64,000 nucleotides of DNA from Nissolia schottii (GCA_003254905.1 QANU01094832.1:758991-822990); one strand, 5' to 3'. Positions 1 through 12,029 are shown, counted from the first letter of the stretch. A program made the numbers and translations. Notes: generated by a model from the sequence alone, not told the origin.

Positions 1-278
1 TCGCTTCTTGTGATGTTTAGTAGTCAATACTATGTATTATGTTATATGTATTATGTATGAATTGAACTTAGAACTCATATATTTCATCTTTATTTGTGCT
101 TTGTTATGGAGGTAAATGTATTTATGAATTTCAAGTTTTATTAAATATATTTTTGTAGCATAATAATTTTTTAAAATATTTTTTTAATATTTTTTTAATA
201 ATAGGTAAACTCGTACGAGTTTACGATCCTAGTTTACTATCCGAGTTTACGGAGGCTCCACGAGTTTGATAACCATGA
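1..278. mobile_element. end of a hAT-like non-autonomous transposon
   Basis: Positions 196-278 hold several copies of the motif GTAAACTCG/CGAGTTTAC and finish in GAGTTTGATAACCATGA. The same terminal sequence, in inverse complement, forms the left end of a complete element at 59364-59909, which is bounded by TAGTCTT target-site duplications. The other end of this copy lies outside the window, so its full length and own duplication cannot be seen. The interior is AT-rich with no coding potential. Confidence 0.55.
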
Positions 279-702
279 GCCCCCATATTCAGAGTTTGGA
301 AGAAGAGAAATTATCTTGGGAGCTAGGGGAAACTCTGTCCCTGTGCGCCATGGTTACCCTGCAGAAACTCTGCCGGAAGCATGGATCGCGCTCAAGGCTT
401 GGAGGACTGCTCTGCCCCATCCTTCTCATCACCGAATCAGCCTCAAGAAAGTGGGTAACTATGGCTACTCACCTCCTTGGTGGTTGTTATGAGTTTATGT
501 GTGTGATTGCTTATGTTTATGTATGATTATGTATGCTAGAACTCATGCTAGGATAGGAAGACGATTCTGAAGGGTCTTGTGACCTGGAATAGCTAGTTTT
601 ATGATGGTTGGAATATGTGTGGGAACCTCAAGAAGTGGCCATGAGAAAGGAGGAAGAGAAAAGAAAGAAAACCATGCATTCGGTTTCAGCCTCGCCCAGG
701 TA

Positions 703-963
703 CCGCTGAGCGGCCCCAGGCGTCGCTGAGCGGAATGCATCAGGAAGAAAGATTTTTAAACGTGAACTCCAGGGCGCTAAGCGGCCAGAGGACCCGCTGA
801 GCGGCCTGAAGGTCACTAAGGATGAGGATAAGGATGGAAAATATGTTTTTGAAAACTGAGCCCAGCTCGCTGAGCGAAATAAGTTACTGCTGAGCGATGA
901 GGCTCCCGTCGCTGAGCGAGATGAGCTCAGACTGCTGAGCGAACAAGAGGTTCCGCTGAGCGG
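703..963 (+). repeat. interspersed mini-hairpin motif (CCGCTGAGCGG type)
   Basis: About nine copies of GCTGAGCG or a one-base variant occur in 260 bp (about 703, 723, 774, 794, 867, 888, 909, 933 and 953). The copies at 703, 794 and 953 read CCGC-TGA-GCGG and those at 867 and 909 read TCGC-TGA-GCGA, so the outer base pair changes on both sides together. The copy at 723 is TCGC-TGA-GCGG, which would be a U-G wobble in + strand RNA. Spacing is irregular (about 20-70 bp), so this is not a simple tandem repeat. Confidence 0.7.
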
Positions 964-1310
964 TCTGAGACCAGAACGTTCTATGGAAGCTGTCTTGAGG
1001 CACATAATCCAACAAGTTAGGATTTAAATGATGTGTATGACTGAAGTATGTGAACTATGTGATGTAGTATGTTAGATGTCCATGCATTATGAGTATTTAA
1101 AGTAATATGCTAGCATGTCATGCATCATGTTAAGGTACATTCAGAGGACTAGAAGTTAATCAAGTAATGAGTAAAGATTATAATGGAAATGAACTTAGGG
1201 AACAAGTCATGCCATGATATGTGCAAAGACATGAAAGAAAAGAAGAAATGTTCTGAGAAAGAAAAGATGATATGATGAAAGAATATGAGAAAGAGAAAGA
1301 AAAGATGATG

Positions 1311-1779
1311 TTGCTGTCGGTAGGTAGCTGGCAGCGGGTTCACTCTTCTGTCAGTAGGTGGCTGGCAGGAGAGATGAATGGATTATGATGCACAACCTTC
1401 CTGTCGGTAGGTAGCTGGCAGGAAAGGGGTCACTTCCCTGTCTGCAGGTGGATAGCAGGGAAGGGGACGATGATTGTTGTCGGTAGGTGGCTGGCAACGG
1501 ATTCACTTTCTTGTCGGTGGGTGGTTGGCAAGGAAGGGGAATCAATGATGTATAACCCCCTGTCGGTAGGTGGCTGGCAGGAGAGGGGTCACTTCCCTGT
1601 CGGTAGGTGGATGGCAGGGAAGGGGACGATGGTTGCTGTCGGTAGGTGGCTGGCAGCGGATTCACTTTCCTGTCGGTAGGTGACTGGCAGGAGAGATGAA
1701 TCGATTATGATGATGATTGCTGTCGGTAGGTGGCTGACAGCGGATTCACTTTCCTGTAGGTAGGTGGCTTGCAGGAAAG
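1311..1779 (+). repeat. array of 12 hairpin modules with a constant 15-nt loop
   Basis: Twelve modules each have a left arm, a 15-nt loop close to TCGGTAGGTGGCTGG and a complementary right arm. Left-arm/loop/right-arm starts include 1311/1317/1332, 1433/1441/1456, 1474/1480/1495, 1506/1514/1529, 1592/1600/1615 and 1749/1757/1772. Arms differ between modules but stay complementary: CTTCCCTG with CAGGGAAG, CTTTCCTG with CAGGAAAG, GCTG with CAGC, GTTG with CAAC. The modules follow a four-part order with constant spacers (GGATTCACT, GGGTCAC, GGGACGATG), giving a higher-order period of about 162 bp. Minus-strand ORFs through the array (repeated LPATYRQ) are a by-product of the repeat. Confidence 0.85.
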
Positions 1780-2793
1780 ATGAATCAAGACAAAGAAAAG
1801 AATATGAAAGTATGAAAGCAAGAGAAAAGTATGAAAGAAAAGTCAAGAAAGAAGAAAGTAAAGAAAGAGGAAAGTAAAGAGCGAGTAAAGTATAAAAGAA
1901 AGAAAGAAATATAGTATGTGTTGTGTGCTTGAATGTATGTATGTATGTAAGGTATGTAAAAATGTATGTATGGAAGTATGAATAAGTAAGAAGATAAGTA
2001 AATACGAAGAAGATAAGTGAATATGAGGTAAGTACCGTCAAGAGAACGCTCGAGACGGCTATGTAAGTAAGCGAAGGAAAGTAACAAGCACGAGAACTTA
2101 GTAAGCAAGAGTAGTTCCCCTATCACCTAGTAACGTAGATAAAGCTGTTCAGGACCTTAGGCAAGATAATAACCAGTAGGGATGTTAGTATACATGTTCA
2201 CTTAGAAACACCTGAATGGCCTGGAGTATAACTAAATGAAACCCGAGAGCGCAGTGCTACAGTTTTCCACTGAGAACTTACCGTTCTCATCCCCACTACC
2301 TTATGACTCCAGGTAGCATGATGCGAACGCCGAGACGGAGCAGGTATCGAAAGACAAGCAGAGTTGTGGACGCCAGAGCCAGCTGGAACCAGTACTTTGT
2401 TAGGGGCAACTGAATAGTGTTACAGTTAACCCCTGTATTTTGATGACATGTATTATGTATAGTCAGACATGTGGCTTGTATATTATTTATTGTAATTATA
2501 ACCATGTGATTTTGTGATGGACCGAAATGTATGTACCATTTATACTTTGCTATTACTCGACTGTTATTCGCTAAGCCTAAGGGCTTTATCGCTTGTTATA
2601 GTTGTTCTTTCCGACGCATGGCTCTATTTTATTAAATAATCGATGCAAATGAGAAGTTTAAAATCGGTCCCTATTTTCCTGAACGCCTATTTTCCAAAAC
2701 TACTAACGGACTATAAGTATTCCCACCAGGTAGAAAACAACCTAGTGAGCATTGTTTACTACGTACGGGTAAACAGTTAGCTAGGGTGTTTCA

Positions 2794-3838
2794 GGCACGA
2801 TGCTCAAAACAGAATGCACAAGAAAAGGGGAAAACCGTTACCTGGAGAGGACACGTGGCACAAGATCCGATTGATGTGGGCGTGCGCAGAAGCAAGAGAG
2901 AGAAAAGGCACAGCTCAAAACTAAGGGGATACATCACGGAGGGGGACATGAGTATAGTAAGCTTCCTCTCCTTCCTCGTGTTGCTTTGTATTTATCCCTT
3001 CTGTTTTCTCACTGAAAATTGCTCTGCAAGTGAGCAATTCTCCGCTTGTGGACGAGGGCAGCGCAACCCAAGCAATCGGTCCTTTATCCCCCTCAGGTGC
3101 GCTCGTTGGGGAACCCGATTGCAACGGTGATCGAGCGTGAAGGCTCTGTGCTGCGTTATTGGTGATGCTCTGTTTCCATAGCTAAGGAAACTGAATTTGT
3201 GACCGTTGGAGCCTCTCTGTTCTGCTTACTGTTATTTTCAATTTTCTTTTCCTTGAATTGGGTCCTGGTGAGCCCAAGCCTGTAGAGACTTTCATTTTCT
3301 GAAGAAGCCCAAGTAATTTCATTACATATCCATCGTTGGTAGTAATGTCTAATTAATCCTCTTGCACTGACAGAATTCATACGAAGTGGGAGACTATTGA
3401 TCATGAAATGCTTTTTCATTTCTACAAATGAGAATCAAAATCACACCACATGAATAATGGACAAAGTGAATTATACAAAGTGAATTATCATCTAGTCACA
3501 CCTCATAACTTAGATCGGCCATTATGACTTTCTTTTACTAACATTAGCCATTGTAACTTTAATTAGTCGTCCTGTTATGATTTTGATTACCGTTACTCTG
3601 GTTGTCCATTATGGAAGAACTAACAGGGTTATAGTGTAGCATTTCGGGACTGACTAATAATCACAAAATGTCATAAATAAATAAAAAGAATAATATCGTA
3701 CTTAGGCACATAACTATACACCAACATTCTTTACATTGATTGCATTAATGATAGATTAATAAAACTTCTTCCCAGCTCGTAAGGTTGAATATTCAACGAT
3801 GCTTGAGTTTGTTAGTTTATTGTTAAAAANTGTTGACT

Positions 3839-3869
<31 letters not shown>

Positions 3870-6800
3870 GAGAAATTAATTAATTAATAATTATTTAATC
3901 ATAAGCAGAGAGTAGAGAAATGCACCTATGTCTGCTTTGATCTCCGATCGGTTGCTTTCAAGATCAGCAAAACAAAGCCACATGGAAACATACATTGAAT
4001 AATAGCTAGCTCCATTTTAAAAACATTGATAAAGTAGTTCTATGAGATGGATAAATATTTACAATTTATTTTAACCCATGACTCAAGGGTTACTACTATA
4101 TTGACTATAATAGTAATAATATAAAAACACCAATATAAATTTGTAATGTAATATTTATTTATTTATTATGAAAATGCAAATTCATATCTAAATAAAACGA
4201 TCTCTTTTATTTTAATTAACGAAGATATTCAGTAAATTATGAAAAAGTAATTCACAATAACAATAGTTTTTTTTTATATAAAATCATCAATATTTAAAGT
4301 TAATTTATATTTGAACTAATTTGACTTGGGTCTAACCTATTTATTATGAAATAAAACTCTAGTAGTATTAATAATGTTTTTCATTCATTAGATTTAAACC
4401 TAATTAAAATTTTATCTAAAAAAATAAGTATCAAATCACTTTAAATAATTAAGTGTGTTTAAAATTTAGGGGTTTACGTTTACCCATGAAAATTGTTTTG
4501 AAAAATTGTTAATACTAATACATGGATTAAGGGTAAAGTTTACAAACGTATAATTTTTGTTCTGAAATTGGCACACGTAGAGTCAATTTCAAGTATTTAA
4601 AAAAAATCTTAAAATCAGTACATGTGACGCCGATTTCAAGTATTTAAAAAAAATAAATAAAACCTGAAAACGTGACACTAATTTCAAGTTTTTAAAAAAC
4701 TGAAATTGACACACATGACACCGATTTCAGAAAATCATATAATTATAAATTTTATAATGAATTCATATATTAGTTTTTTCATATTTTTTATTTTTAAAAA
4801 AAATCCTTTAAAATTTACTATAACAAAAACAACTGAATTTTTTTCTCTCTAAAATTTTACTGAGTTATCAATTAATTAATAATTAATTATGGGGAACGGA
4901 ATAACTATGCATGGCATGGAGCAACAAGCCAAATAAGTAGTCAAAGCCAGAAACAAGTGTGAGTCAGTAGTGACGAATTTATCCAATTTGAATTCAATTT
5001 ATATATATATATATAGAAAGCTTTTACCTAGCTACATACTTACTCCCATATTTAGAACAGTAGTATTTTATTTATGTCTAGTACTTACTTGGGTTCATCT
5101 ACATATGTCACTTGTGATTGTGATAGTCTCTCTTCCTTTTGGAAAATCAGAGGCCTGTGATCCCTTCCTAGCTAGCTAGCTAGCTAGCTACTAGCTAGCT
5201 TCCTATTCCTAATAAGAATTTTTTATTTCTCATTTTAAATGTGGATATATAGAAAGTGGGAATGATATGTTTTTGAAGATTGCAAAAATATTGGTGTTTA
5301 AGCGAGATAGTGAGATGCTTGAGATGCACCATGTTCTCACACACACACACATAAATAAATAAAACCATTGCTATAGTTAGATTGTTAGGTTTTTTTTTTG
5401 TTGATTATTAGATTACATTATTACAAAGCTTGCTACAGTTAATTACAATAGCATACAATTTTTATGAGGATGAAATATATATCCTTGTAGTTAAAAAAAT
5501 GGTGTGGTACTCACTTTTTTTTTTACGCTTTGAGATTTGTGAGATTAAAAAAATAATTAAAAAATATAAAAATAAGAAAAAGTTTATAATAATGTAAATA
5601 ATTTTCTTTATTTAATATATAAATAATGAGGATACTTGAAGCTATCACTCCACCTGTTTCATAATGTTAGTCTCTTTTATCGATTTAAGTTCTTTCATAC
5701 TTTAATGTATCTGAACATAAATTGTGTCTAGATACAATGAATTATGAATGAACCTAAAAATGTGAAAGTGATTAATATTATGGAACAAAAATAGTAGTAG
5801 TGTATAAAAATGAAAGAAAATTTTTTTTAATAGGGGCATGATAAAAAAAATGATTAACGTGATATTAATTTAATAAATGGATAAATATTTGTGAAAGTAC
5901 CAAAATAAAAAAGGTGGACCAGTAAAAAAAATAGACAGAGTATTTCACATTTGAGGAGTGCTATTTGTACACAAAAATTAAGGTTGGGTGTACAAACATT
6001 TGTGTTCACATTTTAAGGTGAGATTCTCACATTAATTTACGAAAAATGATTAACATAATTAATAAAAAACAAATATTATATTTTAAAAGAATATAAATTT
6101 AATTCTTACTAAAAATACAATAATCACTTTAATAAGTGATTTATAAACCCTAAGAGAATTTGAAGATACATTCTAACTTTAATCAACGACCCATTCGGTT
6201 TCACCTCAACTTTGATGCACACAAAAAAAATAATTAATTAATCTAGTGGCATTTAATGCTCATTGCCCTATTTAACAAGGAAATCTTCTTTTGAGGTTGG
6301 AGGACAAATGCCCCTAGTTGGAGGGCACTGAGCAGAACTAATCCTTTAAGCCATCACTGTACGGGAAATGAAGAAAGAAAGATATCCAACACTTACCTTT
6401 TTTTCCCCCAATTTATATAAGTAATTAACCTGACATATAATATTAATGATTCTTTTTAAAATGTGATTTTTCATTAATTGTTTTCACTTTTATAGGCAAA
6501 CATCCATTTTAAAGGAGAAAAACTCCCTTTAAATGATGAAATATTGAATATTTAGATTAATAAAGTTATTAAGAATAGTCTGTTTCAAAAATTTCAGGTT
6601 AAAAAAATAATTTAATAATTTTATGTCTCTTTATACATTCTTTCACATGATCAATATTGTTAAGATTGAAATCTTACTTAAGATCGAAAGAACAAAATAA
6701 AAACATAAAATGTATAATCGTAATACGATTTAAATCGTAAAATCGTTCGATCCAACTAAGAATAGTGAGATCGATTAACCTCTTCAAAATTGTAAAATAA

Positions 6801-6886
6801 AGTCCTAAGATTTTATGTAAATCGAGATCTTAACAATCTTGCACGTGATAACTCTTTTGACTTGCAATGTTAATAATTTAATATCA
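2794..6886. other. intergenic, no gene seen
   Basis: 2794-3130 is GC-richer than its surroundings, with overlapping short ORFs on both strands but no recognisable domain; it could be a captured or decayed fragment. From 3400 onward the DNA is AT-rich with stop codons in all frames. It contains an (AT)n tract at 3846-3868 next to the single N at 3830. Three spaced copies of a TTTCAAGTATTTAAAAA-like motif lie at about 4585-4700. There is an (AT)n tract at 4999-5014 and a (CTAG)n tract at 5167-5200. Confidence 0.6.
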
Positions 6887-6895
6887 TTTCAAAAA

Positions 6896-8532
6896 GAGTA
6901 GTGCTACATGTACACCCTTAAAAGATACACCATACATACACCCGTATCATAATACGGTGGACCCCTCAAATAACTGCTTCGTCCACTTTCTCTCCCACTC
7001 TCAGTCACACGCATGTGAACTCACGCACATTACAAAACCTTCCCGCTTCCACTTCCTTCTGTTTTCTCTCTTCTATCTCGTCGCTCTCATCTCTCATCAC
7101 TATCATCCTTCGTTTTTTTTCACTCTCGTCATTGTCATCTCTCACCCCCCCTCTTCACTCTCGTATTCATATAAAAGATTGTACATTCAAATCACATATA
7201 TCAGATTCTGCACTAAAATCTGATATGTTTGAATAAAATCACAGTGTTGTAAACAAGTGCTTAATGTTTGTGCATAAGGTGGTATAATGTTTGTGCACAT
7301 CGTCATATAATGTTTGTGCACTAAAAATCTGATATCACATTCTACAAAAATACTTAACTATGCATTAAGTAATATGTATACATGTAAAGTTTATGCATTA
7401 GAATGTATAAAATTGTGTGTACACATGTATGTAAACTAATTTTTATAAACTTTGTCCACTAAAAATGTATAAAGATTGCGAACTTATTTATGTTTGAATA
7501 AAATCACAGTGCTGTAAACAAGTGCTTAATGTTTGTGCATAAGTTCATATAATGTTTGTGCACGTCGTCATATAATGTTTGTGCACTAAAAATCTGATGT
7601 CATAATCTACAAAAATACTTAACTATGCATTAATTAATATGCATATATGTAAGTTTATGCATTAGAATGTATAAAAGTGTGTGTACACATGTATGTGAAC
7701 TAATTTTATAAACTTTGTCCACTAAAAATGTATAAAGATTGTGGGCTTATTTATGTTTAAATAAAATCACAGTGCTGTAAACAAGTGCTTAATGTTTGTG
7801 AATAAGGTCATATAATGTTTGTGCACATCGTTATATAATGTTTGTGCACTAAAAATCTGATATCATAATCTACAAAAATACTTAATTATACATTAAGTAA
7901 TATGTATAGATGTAAAATTTATGTATTAGAATGTATAAAAGTGTGTGTACACATGTATGTGAAATAATTTTTATAAATTTTGTCCACTAAAAATGTATAA
8001 AGACTGTAAACTTATTTATGTTTGAAGAAAATCACAGTGCTATAAACAAGTGATTAATGTTTGTGCATAAGGTCATATAATATTTGTGCACATAGTCATA
8101 TAATGTTTGTGCATTAAAAATCTGATATTATATTTTGCAATATTACTTTGTGCACTCCATTCAGGTTTCATATTCTGCAACATAGACCTTTACCACCATT
8201 GTTAAGGATAGATCTCATCTATTTTAAAAAGAAAACCAACATTTTATCATCTTAATTTCATTTGAATCAAATTTGACATGATAAGAGGATGAAGATGAGG
8301 AGGATGAGATGATGAAAGAATGACGAGGATGACGATGATGAACATAACAGAACAAGGATGAAAGGTTGAAGATGATACGTGAAAACGATGACGAGAACGA
8401 GTTCGAGATTGGGCGCGTGTTGTGTATAATTATACATTTTACGTATAATCATCATTAATTGTGTATAAAACCATATAAAAGAGGGGTGTATGTACGGGTG
8501 TATGGTTTAAGGGTATACATAGAGCATTTCTG
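6896..8532. mobile_element. Mutator-like (MULE) non-autonomous element
   Basis: A perfect 9-bp direct repeat, TTTCAAAAA, flanks the element at 6887-6895 and 8533-8541. Immediately inside are terminal inverted repeats that align without gaps over the first 27 bp with seven differences (both contain ACCCTTAAA), and similarity continues into ATACACC/ACATACACCC blocks. Inside the left repeat is a C/T-rich segment (about 6980-7160) and inside the right one a G/A-rich segment (about 8280-8410), suggesting long imperfect inverted arms. A 9-bp duplication is the Mutator superfamily signature. There is no transposase and no recognisable captured gene. The centre is the satellite at 7226-8135. Confidence 0.8.
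7226..8135 (+). repeat. 264-bp tandem repeat, about 3.5 units, inside the MULE
   Basis: Units start at the motif TGTTTGAATAAAATCACAG or a close variant at 7226, 7491, 7754 and 8019, giving periods of 265, 263 and 265 bp. The fourth unit is partial. Within each unit the core ATAATGTTTGTGCA recurs two or three times. Units are similar enough to align by eye, so amplification is not ancient. Confidence 0.9.
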
Positions 8533-8541
8533 TTTCAAAAA

Positions 8542-10059
8542 TCATTTAAGTTGATAAAAGAAGATAATATAATGATTTTATATATTTCTTTATAAATCCC
8601 ACTTTCATATACTTAAAAAACATTTTCTTTTTAAAAAAAACTATCATTATTTACCCTAGTACATTGAATCTAATTTATTGGCACAATGATATTTTTTCTA
8701 TACCGGATTAAAATCAATACATAAATTAAGAAAATTTAAAAAATATTAATATTATGCTCTCTTTATTGAAGTAGTCATTAATAAACATAATTAAATTAAT
8801 ATGTATGAAAAATTAAAATTATCATTATTTTATAGTACATATGAGAAAAATACTAACACTTGATAATTAGAACATTTAAAAAAAATCCAACCGCAAGGAA
8901 TTCAAACAGTGTCAGAAGATACAGAACAATTAAGCTTAATAATTAAACCAAAGCGTGATGTAAGAGGGTGCTTTAATTTGCAGCCTCTGAAAACAGATAT
9001 TAATTTAATTTTGTGAAAGCTTAATTAAATATGATTAATTTTCTGAACATCTTATAATTAATTAAACTCTGACTAATTAGAGGGTAGTTGTCCCGTAAAA
9101 CAAATGGTTAAATTTGCTGTCATTTTCATTATAGAATCAAATTCTTGAGGAATCCCAAGATATGTCGACGATTTTGCCTGACAAAGTTGCTGAAACCGTA
9201 CTTCGATTTCTTCAAATTTCATCACACATAAGATTCTTAAACATGTTACAATGTTTTCAATGATGCTGGAAAATTTAGATTTACAATATTCTACATTACT
9301 TTATTTTTAGTGAAGTTTCAGGTTTTTGACCACATTTTTGCTAGTGGACTAAAATCCATTACACATTTTCATTTATATATATAAAATTAAAAATCAACTT
9401 TAATGAACAAAGAAGAAAAACCATACATACACCTATAGAATCTTAAATAAAAAATTAATTATACCAAACTGACAAATAACATGAGAAACTATTAGTAATT
9501 AGTACTATTTAATTTAGTGAAAAGTGAACTTAGATAAATCCACATATATAATATATAATATTCTAATATAAAACATTACTTAAAGATTTTAATTTTTTTT
9601 ATGGATGGTATCATTGATTTAAAAGTTGTTTATTGTCCTCTAATTGTCTGCCGATATACGTGAGATAATAAATATATGAGTCAATCACATGTTAACAAAA
9701 CTTAAATTTTATATATTAAGAGTGTAAATTTATTTTATATTATCATTTAATTAAATTTTAAAACATATGTAATAATAGTTGATTCTATTATTTATTACAT
9801 AAAATATATATATAAAATAATTAAATTAAATAATAATATAAAATTTTAATACGAGAAATTTTATAACAATTAATTGTTATATGATTTATCGTATTAATTG
9901 TTATACATTAATGATGTGTAAAACTAATCTTTTAGTTTAAAAACTAGACACTTTTTGTCTTTGATTTTCCGGTTTATGAGCATAGAAATTCTGGGTTGGG
10001 ACAAGCAAAGTCTTCTTAGACATAGAACATCGGTGATCATTTTTCCTTTTTTTTTTTTT
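8542..10059. other. AT-rich intergenic DNA, no gene seen
   Basis: Low-complexity AT-rich sequence with no ORF showing domain character. It runs into a poly-T tract immediately before the assembly gap. Confidence 0.6.
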
Positions 10060-10335
10060 NNNNNNNNNNNNNNNNNNNNNNNNNNNNNNNNNNNNNNNNN
10101 NNNNNNNNNNNNNNNNNNNNNNNNNNNNNNNNNNNNNNNNNNNNNNNNNNNNNNNNNNNNNNNNNNNNNNNNNNNNNNNNNNNNNNNNNNNNNNNNNNNN
10201 NNNNNNNNNNNNNNNNNNNNNNNNNNNNNNNNNNNNNNNNNNNNNNNNNNNNNNNNNNNNNNNNNNNNNNNNNNNNNNNNNNNNNNNNNNNNNNNNNNNN
10301 NNNNNNNNNNNNNNNNNNNNNNNNNNNNNNNNNNN
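10060..10335. other. assembly gap (run of N)
   Basis: About 276 unknown bases between a poly-T tract and the left arm of a long inverted repeat. Either structure could have stopped the assembly. An ORF that seems to cross this gap is meaningless. Confidence 0.95.
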
Positions 10336-10345
10336 ATATACTTTT

Positions 10346-10665
10346 CTTACTTGATATTAGTTAGTATAAATATTAAATATATATTTGAAACATGGTGTCA
10401 ATATACAAAGAAGATTAATTAAGTATTGAGTAGATGTATGCTAATTTATTAGGATATATATTAGGATAATTTAAGATATGCCACACTACACTTTACTTGT
10501 AGTCCACTTGAGCATTCTATAGATTGACATATCATAAATTATCTTAATATATATCCTAATAAATTAACATATTCATCCTCAATACTTATGTAATCTTCTT
10601 TGTATATTGTCACCATGTTCTAAATATATATTTAATATTTATACCAACTAATATCAAATAAAAAA
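10346..10665. mobile_element. foldback element / long inverted repeat
   Basis: The left arm 10346-10480 is the imperfect reverse complement of 10528-10665, with a loop of about 47 bp. Long blocks match exactly, for example AATATTAAATATATATTT and ATTTATTAGGATATATATTA. The left arm starts within 10 bp of the assembly gap, so the true element may extend into it. Transcribed, it would form a hairpin of about 135 bp. No target-site duplication can be assigned because the left boundary is missing. Confidence 0.75.
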
Positions 10666-10895
10666 TAACTATTTTAATTTTAACAAACTTTAAATAATTT
10701 AAACTACTAAATCATGTTCATATTAATAAAAAAATGTCAAAATTATTTTAAATTATTAAAATTACTAAATATGTGATAAAAACTATTTAAATAATTTTAG
10801 TTAAAATTATTTTAAATAAATATAAAATAAAAAATTATTTGATGTTGGTTTTATCCTTTCATAGGCAAAAAAATTATTTAAATAAAATTTATCTT

Positions 10896-11160
10896 TTAAC
10901 CCCGTAAAACTTTAAAGTTTGTTTTTAGTTCCTGTAAAATTTCAAAGTTTATTTTTAGTGTCTTTGTCTGGCTGGGTTAATGGTGCTTGACGTAGCGTAC
11001 CACGTGGCAGCCACGTTAGCACGGTTAACGGCCACGTCAGCGCCGTTAACCCCAGTCAGACAGAAGGACTAAAAATAAACTTTGAAATTTTATAAGGACA
11101 AAAAATTTTACATAAAAATAAAAAATAAACTTTAAAATTTTACATGAAATAAAAACTTAA
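10896..11160. mobile_element. MITE-like inverted-repeat element
   Basis: Both arms contain AAATTTCAAAGTTTATTTTT (at about 10940 and, inverted, at about 11070), followed inward by GTCTGGCTGGGTTAA / GTCTGACTGGGGTTAA. The centre is GC-rich, with a CACGTGG (G-box) at 11001 and several ACGT cores. Outer boundaries are approximate. This gene-free AT/GC/AT layout with long terminal inverted repeats is typical of plant MITEs. Confidence 0.65.
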
Positions 11161-11784
11161 GTAACACTTTTTTAATATATATTTCGCCCCTGTACCTTGC
11201 TTTGAATCTGTTCCCAGTCAAAATCTAATCTACAAGGTTTCACACAGTGTTCTTTGTCGGGGGGCGTCTGTAATAATCAAAAACCTTTCTCTCTCCCATG
11301 TCTTCTGAGAGGAAATTTTCTCTGACTAGGTTCTCACCACCATCTGTCACTTTCCTAAGTTTTCTTTACTTTACAGCCAACATTCATTCGTTATTGTTAT
11401 TATTATTATTATTAACTAGGAGTAGTAGAAGAATATTATTCCACCTGTAATAATTCTTTATGTATGTATGTCGACATTATTTATTATTTATTATTATAGG
11501 TATATAAAGTATTATTTAACTTACTTGAATTTGTGGATCCATATAATAGAATTTATATTTATTATTAAAAATACTTGTACACACTCGAAACATGATATGA
11601 TAATTTATGACTATCAAAAAATTTATGGTTTTTTCATTTTTTTTATAAACAAAATGTTAAAGTGGATTTGACACGGCTTGTGCGACTTGTGGGAATCAAA
11701 CTTAAATCACAGTGAGAAATAACATCATTCTCTTTTAAATGTGCTAACCATATAAATTCTGCACTCTTATAAGTTATGGGTAAG

Positions 11785-12011
11785 TGTTAAGGAGAAAGGG
11801 AAGAAGAGAAGAGAGAAAAGAGAGAACAAAGCAAAACAGAGAAGAACAGGGAGTGAACGTGCGTTCTATATTATTCATTCCATGCCTTGTTCATCATTTA
11901 CATTCAATTATATACTGAATTTCCCTCCCTTCAATTAGCTTAATCGCTTACGGGCAGTTGTAACTAACTCCCAACTAATTCTAACTGACTACAAACTAAC
12001 CACGTGTATCA
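11785..12011 (-). mobile_element. 3' LTR of a Ty3/gypsy relic
   Basis: Read on the minus strand, this 227-bp segment begins TGATACACGTGG and ends CCTTAACA, the TG...CA form of an LTR. It is preceded by the purine-rich AAGGGAGGAT (about 12014-12023), a typical polypurine tract. It lies directly downstream of the gag/integrase remnant on the same strand. The matching 5' LTR is absent. Confidence 0.7.
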
Positions 12012-12029
12012 TATCCTCCCTTAAGAACT

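Larger units (their letters stand above)
279..2793. mobile_element. non-coding, probably LTR-retrotransposon-derived region
   Basis: This is a 2.5-kb stretch with higher GC than its surroundings and no credible gene. It contains two hairpin-motif arrays (703-963 and 1311-1779, listed separately), a purine-rich AAGAAAG/GTATG tract at about 1780-2030, and a tail ending GGGTGTTTCA at 2784-2793. That ending resembles the ends of plant chromovirus LTRs, which commonly finish in GGGTGTTACA. No matching second LTR, primer-binding site or pol domain is visible, so assignment to a retroelement is inference. It may be the 3' untranslated region plus LTR of an element whose coding part lies upstream of the window. 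Confidence 0.4.

Noticed and set aside
1311-1779. CRISPR-like look: 21-35 bp repeats with spacers
   Set aside because: Plant nuclear context, non-unique constant spacers, a higher-order period of about 162 bp, and no cas genes. It is a hairpin minisatellite.
1351-2041. Minus-strand Pro-rich ORFs with repeated LPATYRQ
   Set aside because: The open frames follow from a repeat with few stop codons; no start context, domain or conservation signal supports a protein.
2786-3130. 114-aa + strand and 67-aa - strand ORFs downstream of the LTR-like end
   Set aside because: Overlapping frames on both strands in a GC-richer patch; no recognised domain and no splice context.
6957-7236. Ser/Leu-rich ORFs at the left side of the MULE
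   Set aside because: They lie in the C/T-rich inverted arm of the element and mirror the G/A-rich right arm, so they are composition artefacts.
9955-10422. 155-aa ORF across the N gap
   Set aside because: Most of it is unknown bases; the known ends have no protein character.
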